A stretch of DNA of 64,000 nt, taken from contig CANMGU010000001.1 in assembly GCA_947497455.1 (NCBI GenBank), forward strand, positions 1,550,001 to 1,614,000, given 5' to 3'. Positions 25,818 to 34,735 of the stretch are shown in pieces; position 1 is the first letter of the stretch; every line of letters begins with the position of its first letter. The position numbers and the translations under genes are program-made. The DNA comes from an uncultured Sphingomonadaceae bacterium (lineage in GTDB: Bacteria; Pseudomonadota; Alphaproteobacteria; Sphingomonadales; Sphingomonadaceae). Under the pieces are notes generated by a model, which made no database searches, had not been told where the DNA came from, and saw only the letters and a list, made by a program, of their open reading frames with translations.

Positions 25818-28800
25818 ATGCGTTGGTTAACCAATCTCATTAAGCCAGTCAGTCTGGCGCTTGCTGCAGGAGCGATGATCGCGCCTGCCTCTATGATTCC
25901 TGCGCATGCCCAAAGCTTCCCAATCATAACCAATGTCGCGGAGGCCGAATGGGATGTGGGCAGTAGCCGCCTGCAAACCCCGTCCAATCGCGTCGACATT
26001 CAGATCGTAGCACCCCCAACAGTGCCGCCTGAGATCACTTTATACCATTTTGATGATCCGCCAGGCGCGGAACAGCTTCGCCTTCCAGGCACCATCTGCA
26101 GAGGCTCCGGCGGCAATGTCCCCGTAGAGCTTCGCGGTGTGTTTGCCGGAACCAATACCGATCCGGCTGCTATCGCCCCAACCGATAGCATCCGTGCCGG
26201 AGAGCCATTAATTGTCTCAGTTCTTGCCCCAAACAAGAATTTGAGTAGCGCCGCTATCGACAGTTTCGATATTGTCCTCACCACGCCTTCTGGCGACCGT
26301 GAGACGATCAATATCGTCGAAACTGAGGTAAATAGCGGCCGTTTCGTTGGCATGATCAATACCGCAGCGATACCGCCTGCGCCGGTTCAGGGCGATTGTG
26401 TCCTGTCCGTGCAGCCCGGCGATCAGCTTAATGTCGGTATTGATGAGGTCAGCGGTAGTGCCATTGGCACAGTCGAACTGGGGATTTTGATCGATCCCTT
26501 TGGTGAAACTTTCGACAGCGGCGATGGTGCTCCTGTCGACGGCACACGGGTGACGCTCATAAACGTCGCCACAGGCCTGCCAGCAGAAGTTTTCGGCGAC
26601 GACGGCGTTTCTGTGTTCCCCAGCACGGTGATTTCCGGAGGATCCGTGACCGATAGCGGCGGCAATGTGTATGACTTCACTGAAGGCTTCTATCGCTTCC
26701 CGTTTGCCCGTCCTGGCCAGTATAGGCTGCTGATAGAGCCACCAGCGCCCTATACAGCGCCATCAGCGGCCACGCCCGAGGAGCTCGCAGGCTTCCAACG
26801 CACGGACGGTTTGCCTTTCACCATTGTGGATGGCTCCTATGGCGGCATCATCACGCTGGATGATCCGGCACCCGTGCGTGTAGATGTTCCACTGGACAGG
26901 CCCGGCGTACCGATAACCATCACCAAGGAGGCTTCCACCGCGATTGCCGTGCCGGGTGATGCCATTCAGTATCGGGTCACCGTCCAGAACAGCGATCCGG
27001 TGCGCACAACCGGCGCGATTACGATCGAGGACCAACTGCCGAACGCGATGCGCCTGCGCATCGATACGGTTCGCTATAACGGATCTCTCGTAACACCCAT
27101 TGTGCAGCCCAACGGACAGGAATTTTCTGTCAACGTGCCCGCTCTTGCGCCCGCAGGCAGCGGATTACTCACTTATTTGGCTGAAGTCCGTCAGGATGCC
27201 CAGCCTGGAGATGCTATAAACATCGCTCAAGCCCGCGATAATCGTGGTGCCGAAAGCCTTGTCGCCAGTGTGCCCGTGCGTATTGAAAGGGACGGCATCT
27301 CCGAAAGATTCACGATTATCGGTCGTATTACCGACGGCGGATGCAATGTAGATCCTCGTAAAGCCTCAGGAATTGGCGGAATTCGGGTGATGCTGCAGGA
27401 CGGGACCTATACCGTCACCGATGAAGACGGTCGTTATCATTTTGAGGGGATCAGGCCCGGATTGCACGTCGTGCAGGTCGATCCGTCGACTTTCCCGGCT
27501 GATATGGCGCCGATCAACTGTGCGCAGAACACACGCGCAGCCGGTAGCGACATCTCCCGCTTTGTCGAAGGCCGTGGCGGCGCGCTGAAACGCGCGGATT
27601 TCCGTGCTCACAAAGTGGCAGCACGGGAAGTACAGGCTGTCGAAGCCTATCAGAAACCCGAGATCCCTTCGGATGCAAAAGCCGCCGGTGCCGAGCGCAA
27701 CTGGTTAGCGGGACAGGCCCCTGGGATCGCATTTATTTTCCCGGAAACCGGCTATAACCCCCGGGTTAAGTCGCTTCGAGCAGCGGTAAAACATGGCAAA
27801 GGCCAGCGCGTGGAACTCTCCCTGAATGGCGAGAAGGTCAATCCGTTGTCCTTTGAAGGCAAAGAGAAAAGCGCCAATGGGTCGGTACAGATCAGCATTT
27901 GGCGCGGTCTGGACATTAAAAACCGCAAAAACACGCTCGTAGCGCGGGTTTTGGACAAGAATGGCAAGCTGGTCGAGGAATTGACACGCGAAGTCCATTA
28001 TTCTGCCAGCCCGCTCAATGCGGAACTGCTCAAAGATAAATCCGTTTTGATCGCAGACGGCGTAACACGGCCCATTTTGGCCGTACGCCTGACTGATCGT
28101 GACGGTCGCCCTGCCCATCACGGCGCAACCGGTGATTTCAGCGTTCCTGCCCCCTATGCTCCCGCCATCGAAGTCGATGCGCAGCAGGCGAACCAGCTTT
28201 CCGGCCTAGAACGCGGCGCCCCAGTATGGCGTATCGAGGGCGACGAGGGCATTGCCTATATCGAACTCGCACCAACAACCGCATCTGGCTCTGTCAGCGT
28301 AACCTTCCCGTTCCGTGACGGCGAAGTAACGCGCGAGCAGCGTATCGAAACCTGGCTTGATCCCGGCAATCGTCCGTGGACAGTGGTCGGTTTCGCCGCA
28401 GGTACCGTCGGTTTCAATACCCTCGACGAGCGTCTGGAAGATCTCACGGAGGATGATGACAATATCAATCTTGATGGTCGCGTCGCACTCTACGCCAAAG
28501 GCCGTGTTACGGGCAAATGGCTAATGACGCTCGCTTACGACACCGACAAGGAAGAAGATGAAACACGTTTTGCTGGGGTGATCGACCCGCGCCGTTACTA
28601 TACTGTTTACGCCGACCGTTCCGAGCAACGCTACGATGCCGCATCGGTCCGCCGCCTGTATCTCAAGCTCGAACGACCACAATTTTATGCACTGTTCGGT
28701 GATTATGAGACCGGCATCAACGAACCGGAACTGGCCCGTTACCAACGCGCCTTTAATGGCGTGAAAGTCGAATATCGCAGCGATCAGGTCAGCGCGCTCG

Positions 28801-30917
28801 CCTTTGGCGCGGATGCCGCCAATCGTTTCCGTCGTGAGGAAATTCAGGGCAACGGCCTGTCGGGCCCTTATGCCCTCTCCACCCGTGATATCATCGCTAA
28901 CAGCGAGCGTATCACGCTGGAAACCCGCGATCGCCTGCGCTCTGACCGGATTGTCGAGCGCAAGGAACTAACGCGTCATATCGATTATGATATCGACTAT
29001 CTCGCCGGCACCTTGCGTTTCCGGGAGCCGATTTTGAGCCGCAGCAGCGGTCTCGATCCGCAATTCATCATCGCCGAATATGAAGTGCTTGGCGTCGGTG
29101 GCCGTGATCTCAACGCCGGTGGCCGTCTAACTTACGAGTCCAAGGACAAGAAGTTTAAAATCGGCGCAACCGCGATCCATGACGAGAATGAAAGCGTTAA
29201 AAGCGATCTTGTCGGCGTGGATGTACGCTATCGGCCCAATCTGAAGACGGAATTGCGTGCAGAAGTCGCTTCCAGCGACAGCGAAGACAAAACCGCCGAC
29301 GTGCTGAATGGTGAACCGCGCGGCTCGGATAGCGCCGTCGCTTGGCTGGTGGAAGCCGAGCATCATGGCTCCAATTTCGACATTCTCGCCTATGTGCGTC
29401 AGCAATCCGCCGGCTTTGGCCTGGGGCAGCTCAATGCAGCAGAAAGCAGCACACGCAAATTCGGCATCGATACGCGCGTGCGTCTAAGCGATAAACTCTC
29501 GCTCTCCGCCAGCGGTTATCAGGAGAATTTTCTGACCACCGATGCCCGCCGGCGTTCGGGAACAGCAGAGATTGAATATCGCAGCGATGATACCGCCCTG
29601 CGCGCCGGTGTCGTCCATGCGGAAGACAGATTGTCCGACGGCAGCGTCAATCGTTCTACACTCGCACGGCTTGGTGCGACGCAAAGACTGTTTGACGGCA
29701 AGCTGGAACTGGATGCGCAAACCGAATTCGCGCTTGGCGGTCAGGATGAAAGCATCGACTTCCCTGCCCGTCACAGTGTGACCGCACGCTATGCGATCAC
29801 CAACGATATCAAATTGGTCGGTACCTATGAGATTGCTGATGGCGAAAATATCGATGCGCGCACCGCTCGTGTCGGTGTCGATGTCGCGCCGTGGGATGGG
29901 GCTCGCGCCGTGGTTAGCGCCAATCAACAGGAAATTACCGAATTTGGCCCGCGCACCTTTGCAGCTTACGGTCTAACCCAATCCATACCGCTGGATGACA
30001 AGTGGACGATCGATTTCTCACTCGATGGCAACGAAACCTTGGGGGGTTTTGACCGCAGCGATGTGATTAACGACGATCAGCCTGTCGCTTCCGGCGGTTT
30101 CCTCGGCAATGATGGTAGTTTGACGGAAGATTTCGTCGCCGTCACCGCCGGTGCAACCTTCCGCACCGATGATTGGAGCTGGGTATCGCGCGCCGAATAT
30201 CGCGACGGTGATATTTCAGAACGCTATGGCTTCACCTCGGCGGTTTTGAAACAGATCGGTGAAGGCAGTGCTTTGGGGGCATTGGGCAGTATCTTTGTAG
30301 CCGAAGACGAAACCGGCACCAGCACCAGGGTAATAGAAGCGGAAGCCAGCTGGGCCCATCGTCCAGCCGACAGCCGTTGGTCGTGGCTTGAAAAGCTCGA
30401 GTTCCGCGAGGATCGGGTCCGCAATGCGACGGCGGGTACGTCCGGACCGATTGGCGGCGCGCCGCTTCTCGTTAACGGGGATGTTACTTCTCGTAGAATT
30501 ATCAATAGTTTAAGCGTCAATTATACGCCGATTGACGCGGATGACGGAATTTTCACTGAATCCGGAGAATATAGCTTCTTTTGGGGAAGCCGCTATGTTT
30601 TCGATAAATTTGGTGAAGATGACGTCAAAGGCTGGAGCAATGTGGTCGGGGCGGACGTCAAGTTCGACCTTTCCGACACCATTGACATCGGCGGACAGGC
30701 GACTGCGCGCATAGGCACGGATTTCGATACGATTGCCTATAGCGGGGGACCGAGCATCGGAATTACACCGTTTAAGAATGGATACATCTCGCTCGGCTAT
30801 AATGTGGTGGGTTTTGAAGACCGCGACTTTGAAGAAAGCCGCTATACCAGAGATGGGCCCTTCATCACCTTCCGCCTGAAATTTGACCAGCAAACCTTAG
30901 GAAGTTTGGGGCTTTAA
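25818..30917 (+). CDS. Giant surface / outer-membrane protein with DUF11, SdrB-like and beta-strand C-terminal regions
   Basis: 1699 residues from ATG 25818. A frame start 17 codons upstream is rejected because those codons form the terminator hairpin; the chosen start gives a proper signal peptide (MRWLTNLIKPVSLALAAGAM, cleavage after PAHA). In order: an N-terminal segment matching its neighbours (ITNVAEAEWDVG, SNRVDIQIV); a DUF11 domain at about 362-492 (VPITITKEASTAIAVPGDAI, IEDQLPNAMRLRID); an SdrD-B/carboxypeptidase-regulatory-like domain at about 515-560 (GIRVMLQDG, VTDEDGRYHFEGIRPG); Ig-like segments; a region at about 855-1094 with paired strands and the element HIDYDIDYLAGTLRFREPIL; and a long alternating beta-strand region to the end (FITFRLKFDQ near the C-terminus) that looks like an outer-membrane barrel. 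Probably an outer-membrane scaffold or exporter for the three preceding proteins; this is inference. Confidence 0.8.
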   Translation: MRWLTNLIKPVSLALAAGAMIAPASMIPAHAQSFPIITNVAEAEWDVGSSRLQTPSNRVDIQIVAPPTVPPEITLYHFDDPPGAEQLRLPGTICRGSGGNVPVELRGVFAGTNTDPAAIAPTDSIRAGEPLIVSVLAPNKNLSSAAIDSFDIVLTTPSGDRETINIVETEVNSGRFVGMINTAAIPPAPVQGDCVLSVQPGDQLNVGIDEVSGSAIGTVELGILIDPFGETFDSGDGAPVDGTRVTLINVATGLPAEVFGDDGVSVFPSTVISGGSVTDSGGNVYDFTEGFYRFPFARPGQYRLLIEPPAPYTAPSAATPEELAGFQRTDGLPFTIVDGSYGGIITLDDPAPVRVDVPLDRPGVPITITKEASTAIAVPGDAIQYRVTVQNSDPVRTTGAITIEDQLPNAMRLRIDTVRYNGSLVTPIVQPNGQEFSVNVPALAPAGSGLLTYLAEVRQDAQPGDAINIAQARDNRGAESLVASVPVRIERDGISERFTIIGRITDGGCNVDPRKASGIGGIRVMLQDGTYTVTDEDGRYHFEGIRPGLHVVQVDPSTFPADMAPINCAQNTRAAGSDISRFVEGRGGALKRADFRAHKVAAREVQAVEAYQKPEIPSDAKAAGAERNWLAGQAPGIAFIFPETGYNPRVKSLRAAVKHGKGQRVELSLNGEKVNPLSFEGKEKSANGSVQISIWRGLDIKNRKNTLVARVLDKNGKLVEELTREVHYSASPLNAELLKDKSVLIADGVTRPILAVRLTDRDGRPAHHGATGDFSVPAPYAPAIEVDAQQANQLSGLERGAPVWRIEGDEGIAYIELAPTTASGSVSVTFPFRDGEVTREQRIETWLDPGNRPWTVVGFAAGTVGFNTLDERLEDLTEDDDNINLDGRVALYAKGRVTGKWLMTLAYDTDKEEDETRFAGVIDPRRYYTVYADRSEQRYDAASVRRLYLKLERPQFYALFGDYETGINEPELARYQRAFNGVKVEYRSDQVSALAFGADAANRFRREEIQGNGLSGPYALSTRDIIANSERITLETRDRLRSDRIVERKELTRHIDYDIDYLAGTLRFREPILSRSSGLDPQFIIAEYEVLGVGGRDLNAGGRLTYESKDKKFKIGATAIHDENESVKSDLVGVDVRYRPNLKTELRAEVASSDSEDKTADVLNGEPRGSDSAVAWLVEAEHHGSNFDILAYVRQQSAGFGLGQLNAAESSTRKFGIDTRVRLSDKLSLSASGYQENFLTTDARRRSGTAEIEYRSDDTALRAGVVHAEDRLSDGSVNRSTLARLGATQRLFDGKLELDAQTEFALGGQDESIDFPARHSVTARYAITNDIKLVGTYEIADGENIDARTARVGVDVAPWDGARAVVSANQQEITEFGPRTFAAYGLTQSIPLDDKWTIDFSLDGNETLGGFDRSDVINDDQPVASGGFLGNDGSLTEDFVAVTAGATFRTDDWSWVSRAEYRDGDISERYGFTSAVLKQIGEGSALGALGSIFVAEDETGTSTRVIEAEASWAHRPADSRWSWLEKLEFREDRVRNATAGTSGPIGGAPLLVNGDVTSRRIINSLSVNYTPIDADDGIFTESGEYSFFWGSRYVFDKFGEDDVKGWSNVVGADVKFDLSDTIDIGGQATARIGTDFDTIAYSGGPSIGITPFKNGYISLGYNVVGFEDRDFEESRYTRDGPFITFRLKFDQQTLGSLGL

Positions 30918-30933
30918 GGGTAGTTGCGTCTAA

Positions 30934-30960
30934 TATTCGCTGCCTTTCAGTCAGCGAATA
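30934..30960. terminator. Bidirectional hairpin between converging genes
   Basis: TATTCGCTG, 9-nt loop, CAGCGAATA: a perfect 9-bp stem between the giant surface gene and the E2 gene. Its right arm covers the last codons and stop of the E2 gene. It is flanked by ATAAAA on one side and TTAGACG on the other, so T-runs are weak in both directions. Confidence 0.5.
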
Positions 30961-32257
30961 ATAAAACAGGTGTCTCGAGCAAATGCTTGAGCGCTTGCAC
31001 ATAACTGGCGGCATCATAGCCGTCCACGACCCTGTGATCACACGAGATCGACAGATTCATGAGCTTGCGCGCCTGAATCTCGCCGTCAATGATCATGGGG
31101 CGCTCGACGATCTTGTTAGGGCCGATAATGGCGACCTGCGGCCGTTGAATCACAGGTGTGGTCGCAATGCCGCCCAAAGGCCCCAGAGACGTCAATGTCA
31201 GCGTAGATCCCGACAACTCGTCCGCTTTTGCGCTGCCATCACGGGCAGCAGCCGATAAACGGCCGATATCTGCGGCCAATTGCCAGATATTCTTGTCCTG
31301 TGCATCCCTTATAACGGGCACCATAAGCCCCTGATCGGTCTGTGTGGCCATCCCCAGGTGTACAGCGCCGTGACGCGTCACCAGGCCTGCTTCGTCGTCA
31401 TAGGTGGCGTTGAGCATCGGAAATTGCGGCAATGATTTGCAAATCGCAACGATCATCAGAGGCAACATGGTCAGCTTGGGCCGATCGCCGCGATTGGCAT
31501 TAAGGTCCGCACGCATGTCTTCCAGCGCTGTCATATCGATCTCGTCGACATAGGAGAAATGCGGAATATGGCGTTTTGATTCCGCCATGTTCTGAGCGAT
31601 CTTGCGGCGCATGCCGATCACTTTGATCGTCTCGTCATCACGCTTCTGAGAGGCCCCTGCAGGACGATAGCCCTGCCCGCTGCCATAGCTCAGATAAGCG
31701 TCCAGATCACTGTGCCGGATATGCTCGCCCTGGGCCTTGACCTGGCTGAGATCGACGCCCAGATCCGCGGCGCGTTTGCGCACGGCCGGGGTCGCGAGAA
31801 CCTTTGCCAATGGTGCATTATCTGCTGCCATGACGTCAGTTGGTGGTTGTTCCGGTGCGGGGTCCGGCGCTGGCGGCGGGGCAACAGCCGCTTTCGGTTC
31901 TTCGTTATTTTTCTCTTTTCTATCAGATGCTTGTCCTGCCGCCACGACGTCATCTTTGGACGCAATTGCCGCTGCCTTGCCCTGTCCTTCTTCCGCTTCG
32001 GGCGCTGCGCCTGCATCTTCAGACTCTATCTGAACCAGCATCGAACCAATCGCAATAATGTCGCCTTCTTCTCCGGCAACAGCAACAACCGTTCCCGATA
32101 CCGGCGCTTCCATTTCAACCGTCGCCTTGTCGGTCATCATGTCGGCAATCTGGTCATCTTCCTCAACCTGGTCACCAACCTTCACGTGCCACGCAACGAT
32201 CTCTGCCTCGGCAATGCCTTCGCCGATATCCGGCAGATTGAAAGTGTAAATGCTCAT
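30947..32257 (-). CDS. bkdB: Branched-chain 2-oxoacid dehydrogenase E2 (lipoyl acyltransferase)
   Basis: 436 residues. Lipoyl domain at the N-terminus (FNLPDIGEGIAEAEIVAWHV) with the lipoylated lysine in MMTDKATVEME (K44); an Ala/Pro/acidic linker; the peripheral-subunit-binding domain (LATPAVRKRAADLGVDLSQV); and the catalytic domain ending in SCDHRVVDGYDAASY with the active-site His and Asp. A single lipoyl domain and the IGEGIAEAE start favour the branched-chain complex over pyruvate dehydrogenase. It overlaps the E1-beta stop by 4 nt. No E3 (lpd) follows, so that subunit must come from elsewhere. Confidence 0.92.
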   Translation of the reverse strand: MSIYTFNLPDIGEGIAEAEIVAWHVKVGDQVEEDDQIADMMTDKATVEMEAPVSGTVVAVAGEEGDIIAIGSMLVQIESEDAGAAPEAEEGQGKAAAIASKDDVVAAGQASDRKEKNNEEPKAAVAPPPAPDPAPEQPPTDVMAADNAPLAKVLATPAVRKRAADLGVDLSQVKAQGEHIRHSDLDAYLSYGSGQGYRPAGASQKRDDETIKVIGMRRKIAQNMAESKRHIPHFSYVDEIDMTALEDMRADLNANRGDRPKLTMLPLMIVAICKSLPQFPMLNATYDDEAGLVTRHGAVHLGMATQTDQGLMVPVIRDAQDKNIWQLAADIGRLSAAARDGSAKADELSGSTLTLTSLGPLGGIATTPVIQRPQVAIIGPNKIVERPMIIDGEIQARKLMNLSISCDHRVVDGYDAASYVQALKHLLETPVLLFAD

Positions 32258-33276
32258 GATGTCAGCTCCCCGACTATCTTTTCCAATGCTTCACCAATCC
32301 GGACCGGACCTGGGAAGTAAGCCCATTCCAGCGAATGGGGATAAGGTGTATCAAATCCGGTAACCCGCTCAATCGGTGCTTCCAGGTGATAGAAACAGCG
32401 CTCTTGAACCAGCGCTGAGAGTTCAGCACCAAAACCGCTCGTGCGGGTTGCCTCATGAATGATCAGGCAGCGCCCGGTTTTCTTGACCGATGCTTCAATC
32501 GTCTCGATATCCAGCGGGACCAGTGTGCGCAAATCAATGACTTCCGCATCAATGCCATGTTCTTCTACCACTGCGTTGGCAACATGCACCATCGTACCGT
32601 AAGCCAGAACCGTCACCGCTTCGCCCTCCCGCACGATGTTCGCTTTGCCAAGCGGTATCTTGTAATAATCCTCAGGGACTTCTGAGGCCTCAAATTTCGA
32701 CCATGGTTCCACTGGCTTGTCATAATAGCCAGTGAACGGACCATTATAGATCCGCTTAGGTTCAAAGAACATTACCGGGTCATTGTCTTCAATCGCCGAA
32801 ATCAGCAATCCCTTGGCATCATATGGCGTTGAAGGAATGACTGTCTTTAGCCCACAGACATGGGTAAACATACTCTCCGGCGACTGGCTGTGTGTCTGAC
32901 CACCAAATATGCCCCCACCAAAAGGAGAGCGCACAGTGATGGCACTGGTGAATTCAGCCGCCGATCGATAGCGCAGACGCGCGGCTTCTGACACAAGCTG
33001 ATCGAGCCCAGGATAGATATAATCGGCAAACTGGATTTCCGGAACAGGCCGCATCCCATAAGCCGCCATGCCCACAGCCACGCCGATAATTCCGCATTCA
33101 CTAATCGGCGTATCGAAGCAGCGCGTCTTGCCGTGCTTTTCTTGCAGACCAGCCGTCGCGCGGAAAACGCCGCCAAAATAGCCGACATCTTCGCCCATGA
33201 TGACAACATCATCATCGCGCGCCATCATATTGTCTAGGCCACTGTTAATGGCTTCTATCATATTCATGGTTGTCAT
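32254..33276 (-). CDS. bkdA2: 2-oxoisovalerate dehydrogenase E1 beta subunit
   Basis: 340 residues, transketolase-like pyrimidine domain (MIEAINSGLDNMMARDDDVV, IMGEDVGYFGGVFRATAGLQ) and C-terminal domain (IIHEATRTSGFGAELSALVQ). With E1 alpha it decarboxylates branched 2-oxoacids from Val, Leu and Ile and passes the acyl group to E2-lipoyl. The products can prime branched fatty acid synthesis. It begins on the last base of the E1-alpha gene. Confidence 0.94.
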   Translation of the reverse strand: MTTMNMIEAINSGLDNMMARDDDVVIMGEDVGYFGGVFRATAGLQEKHGKTRCFDTPISECGIIGVAVGMAAYGMRPVPEIQFADYIYPGLDQLVSEAARLRYRSAAEFTSAITVRSPFGGGIFGGQTHSQSPESMFTHVCGLKTVIPSTPYDAKGLLISAIEDNDPVMFFEPKRIYNGPFTGYYDKPVEPWSKFEASEVPEDYYKIPLGKANIVREGEAVTVLAYGTMVHVANAVVEEHGIDAEVIDLRTLVPLDIETIEASVKKTGRCLIIHEATRTSGFGAELSALVQERCFYHLEAPIERVTGFDTPYPHSLEWAYFPGPVRIGEALEKIVGELTS

Positions 33277-34565
33277 TATTTGGATGCCTCCGCATCAGGC
33301 CATTTAATTTCCCGTTCCTTGTTGGCTTGTTTGCTTTGCTCTTCCAGATGCCAAGGCATTTCTTCAAACACATCCTGGAACATTGTTTCAAATGGTTGGT
33401 GAAGTCCGTGACCCAATATGCCATTTTTCTCGGCTTCCTTGGTCGCCACTTTCACAGCCTCGATACATTCCTTGTCGAGCGCTTCATGCTGTTCCTTGCT
33501 CCATACACCACGATGGATCAGGTGCCGCTTCAGCCGGGTTATCGGATCACCCAAGGGCCATTCTTCACGCTCTTGCGCACTGCGATAAGCGCTCGGATCA
33601 TCGGAGGTACTGTGTGCCTCCGCGCGATAAGTGAAATGTTCAATCAAGGTTGGACCATTGTTGGTGCGTGCACGTTCGGCCGCCCATTGGGTCGCAGCAT
33701 AGACCGCTAGCGGATCATTGCCGTCCACCCGCAAACCGGCAATGCCATAGCCTGCTGCCCGCGCAGCAAAAGTTGTTCGCTCTCCCCCGGCAAAGCCGGA
33801 AAAAGAAGATATGGCCCACTGGTTATTGACCACATTCATGATAATTGGTGCATTATACACCGTCGCAAAGGTCATGGCGCTATGGAAGTCGCCCTCAGCT
33901 GTGGAACCTTCACCACACCAGGTCGCTGCAATACGCGTATCACCTTTGGCAGCGCTAGCCATCGCCCATCCGACAGCTTGCGGATATTGTGTCGCAAGAT
34001 TGCCGGAAATGGAAAAGAAACCTAGTCGCCGCGAACAATACATGATGGGAAGTTGACGGCCTTTCAACTTGTCTTCCCGATTGGAAAAAATCTGGTTGAT
34101 CATATCGACCATTGGATAGCCGCGGACAAAAAGAATGCCCTGCTGCCGATAGCTTGGAAAACACATATCATCGCTATGCAAAGCCATGGCCGCCGCCACT
34201 GACGTCGCTTCCTCGCCTGTCGATTTCATATAGAAGCTGGTCTTGCCCTGGCGCTGCATTCGGTGCAACCGATCGTCAAAGGCGCGCACTTGCGCCATTG
34301 TTTTCAGCATTTTGAGAAGCGTGTCGTCAGACAGTTTCGGATCCCATGGACCAACCGCTTTATAGTCTTCATCCAGCACGCGTACCATGTCGTACACCAT
34401 ATCGCGCATGCTCGCAGGTTCGCTGTTCACATCTGGCCTTGGTTGGTCACCGGCTTTAGGAATTTCGACATCGCTATAGTCAACTGCGTCGCCTGGGCGA
34501 TATTTGGGTTCGGGAACATGCAAGGACAGTGGCGGCAAATTGGTTTTGCTATTTTCGTCAGCCAT
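33276..34565 (-). CDS. bkdA1: 2-oxoisovalerate dehydrogenase E1 alpha subunit
   Basis: 429 residues from ATG 34565 (MADENSKTNLPPLSLHVPEP), which AGGAGAT precedes; the frame is open 16 codons further up. Contains the TPP-binding segment CGEGSTAEGDFHSAMTFATV ending VVNNQWAIS, and the phosphorylation-loop-like HFTYRAEAHSTSDDPSAYR found in branched-chain E1 alpha. First gene of the bkd operon; the 110-nt space upstream, to the terminator of the autotransporter gene, should hold its promoter. Confidence 0.94.
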   Translation of the reverse strand: MADENSKTNLPPLSLHVPEPKYRPGDAVDYSDVEIPKAGDQPRPDVNSEPASMRDMVYDMVRVLDEDYKAVGPWDPKLSDDTLLKMLKTMAQVRAFDDRLHRMQRQGKTSFYMKSTGEEATSVAAAMALHSDDMCFPSYRQQGILFVRGYPMVDMINQIFSNREDKLKGRQLPIMYCSRRLGFFSISGNLATQYPQAVGWAMASAAKGDTRIAATWCGEGSTAEGDFHSAMTFATVYNAPIIMNVVNNQWAISSFSGFAGGERTTFAARAAGYGIAGLRVDGNDPLAVYAATQWAAERARTNNGPTLIEHFTYRAEAHSTSDDPSAYRSAQEREEWPLGDPITRLKRHLIHRGVWSKEQHEALDKECIEAVKVATKEAEKNGILGHGLHQPFETMFQDVFEEMPWHLEEQSKQANKEREIKWPDAEASK

Positions 34566-34674
34566 CCAAAATCTCCTGTTTAGCCAATTGCTGCAGCGCA
34601 ATAATTGTTTCAATCAGTTGTTATATTATTTCAAATCGTCAAAAAGGTCAATGTCGCTGTCCTATGCACGTTCA

Positions 34675-34702
34675 ACAAAAAAGAGGAGCAGATCTCTGCT
34701 CC
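34675..34702 (-). terminator. Rho-independent terminator of the autotransporter protease gene
   Basis: On the minus strand GGAGCAG-AGAT-CTGCTCC (7-bp G/C stem, 4-nt loop) is followed by TCTTTTTTG. It lies about 35 nt after the stop codon of the autotransporter gene. On the plus strand the same stem is followed by CCTTTT, so weaker action the other way is possible. Confidence 0.85.
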
Positions 34703-34735
34703 CCTTTTCCACGTTATCTCAGGAGATGTCTATAT

